64,000 nt of DNA from UBA5066 sp048500275 (lineage in GTDB: Bacteria > Acidobacteriota > Thermoanaerobaculia > UBA5066). This document shows positions 63,250-64,000 of the stretch, in pieces (positions within the stretch are counted from its first letter, which is position 1; each line of letters begins with the position of its first letter). The DNA lies in NCBI GenBank assembly GCA_048500275.1, contig JASNYI010000002.1, forward strand, positions 124,001 through 188,000, written 5' to 3'. The notes under the pieces are model-generated. The model did no database searches and was not told where the DNA came from. It worked only from the letters and a program-made list of their open reading frames with translations. The translations under genes were made by a program, and so were the position numbers.

Positions 63250-64000
63250 ATGAATCCTGAGAACGGGTTTCCGGAAGAGCGTCTCGCCGAGGCCCGCGCC
63301 CGGGTCGCCGCCGCCCGCCGGGTCGTCGTGAAGGTCGGGACGAACGTCGTCATGCGCGACGACGGAGCCCTCGCCCTCGGGCGGATCTACGGACTCATCG
63401 AGGCCGTGGCGGGGGAACGGCGGAAGGGGCGCGAGATGGTCGTCGTCTCCTCCGGGGCCGTCGGGCTCGGGGCGCAGCGGCTGGGCCTCTCCGGGAAGCC
63501 GAAGACGCTCGCGGCGAAGCAGGCGTGCGCCGCGATCGGGCAGGGGCGCCTCATGTCGGTCTGGTCGGAGGCGTTCGAGAAGCTCGGGGTCACGGCGGCG
63601 CAGGTCCTGCTGACAGAGGACGACTTCGCGAGCCGCGGGCGATACCTCGCCCTGCGCGCGACCCTCGAGGAGCTCCTCCGGCTCGGCGCGGTGCCGGTCC
63701 TGAACGAGAACGACACCGTCGGGACGGCCGAGCTGGAAACGGCCGCGGGGCACGTCTTCGGCGACAACGACAAGCTCTCGGCGCTCGTGGCGTCCAAGCT
63801 CGGGGCCGACCTCCTCGTCATCCTCTCCGACGTCGACGGCCTCCACACCGCGAACCCCGCCCGGAGCCGCGCGGCCCGGCGAATCCCGGTCGTCGCGGAG
63901 GTGACGGCCGAGGTTCGCGCCCTCGCCGACGGGGGCGGCGCGCGAGGCCGCGGCGGGATGGCGACGAAGCTCGAGGCCGCCGCGGTCGCGACCGCCTCCG
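63250..64000 (+). CDS. proB: Glutamate 5-kinase (partial, runs off right edge)
   Basis: This enzyme phosphorylates L-glutamate in the first step of proline synthesis. About 250 residues are visible, roughly two thirds of the usual length. The amino-acid-kinase signatures are VVVKVGTNVVMRDDG, VVVSSGAVGLGAQRLGL, VLNENDTVGTAEL, FGDNDKLSALVASKLGADLL and LSDVDGLHTANP, followed by GRGGMATKLEAA at the cut. Any C-terminal PUA domain lies outside. It starts 7 nt after TACGAT and is divergent from the SerA-like gene. Confidence 0.96.
   Translation, partial: MNPENGFPEERLAEARARVAAARRVVVKVGTNVVMRDDGALALGRIYGLIEAVAGERRKGREMVVVSSGAVGLGAQRLGLSGKPKTLAAKQACAAIGQGRLMSVWSEAFEKLGVTAAQVLLTEDDFASRGRYLALRATLEELLRLGAVPVLNENDTVGTAELETAAGHVFGDNDKLSALVASKLGADLLVILSDVDGLHTANPARSRAARRIPVVAEVTAEVRALADGGGARGRGGMATKLEAAAVATAS

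Overview
The window is a very GC-rich (roughly 70%) stretch of a Gram-negative bacterial chromosome. It carries a TolC/RND efflux set, many lipoprotein and signal-peptide proteins, Hanks-type Ser/Thr kinases, 'two-component regulator propeller' sensors, a dockerin/cohesin-like set and an RHS giant. That mix is typical of Acidobacteriota (Thermoanaerobaculia/Holophagae-like), but Myxococcota or a related deep lineage cannot be excluded from sequence reading alone. No tRNA, rRNA or CRISPR array was seen.

Layout. 1-7 kb: the N-terminal part of a YbiT-like ABC-F ATPase, a small lipoprotein, and a tightly overlapping tolC-hlyD-RND efflux operon. 7-15 kb: a surface cluster of two cohesin-like secreted proteins around a 2293-residue beta-helix/RHS/dockerin protein. 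15-26 kb: a SARP-type activator with NB-ARC and TPR regions, a giant propeller-transmembrane-ATPase-Ser/Thr kinase protein, and pyruvate phosphate dikinase with a histone-H1-like tail. 26-33 kb: a signalling locus with an NtrC-type sigma54 activator, a ChpT-like small protein, a hybrid histidine kinase and small effector proteins; three good sigma54 (-24/-12) promoters lie here. 33-46 kb: CDF and DMT transporters, a propeller-SpoIIE phosphatase, an S9 peptidase, pdxA, a methyltransferase, a DUF4412 protein and mgtE. 46-49.5 kb: a Ser/Thr kinase with three zinc-ribbon proteins. 49.5-57.4 kb: an acetate-permease-like symporter with its DUF485 partner, a PHP-Cache-PAS-CBS-DUF294 giant and a response regulator/nucleotide cyclase. 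57.4-59.6 kb: a RAYT transposase, a macrodomain protein and an NAD(P)-binding protein, bracketed by three copies of an AT-richer repeat placed exactly at gene edges. 59.6-64 kb: membrane proteins, an SCP2-like protein, a gluzincin peptidase, a phosphoglycerate-dehydrogenase-like protein and the start of proB.

How it works together. Signalling dominates: one propeller sensor ends in a kinase and another in a PP2C-type phosphatase; an NtrC-type activator sits among its likely sigma54 targets; an acetate-type transporter lies beside a CBS/nucleotidyltransferase sensor. Ten genes start 6-10 nt after a TANNNT-like hexamer, which points to widespread leaderless transcription. The best candidates for something undescribed are the repeat-bracketed RAYT/macrodomain cassette, the sigma54 locus with a possible small RNA, the propeller-ATPase-kinase fusion, and the RHS protein with dockerin and cohesin-like neighbours.
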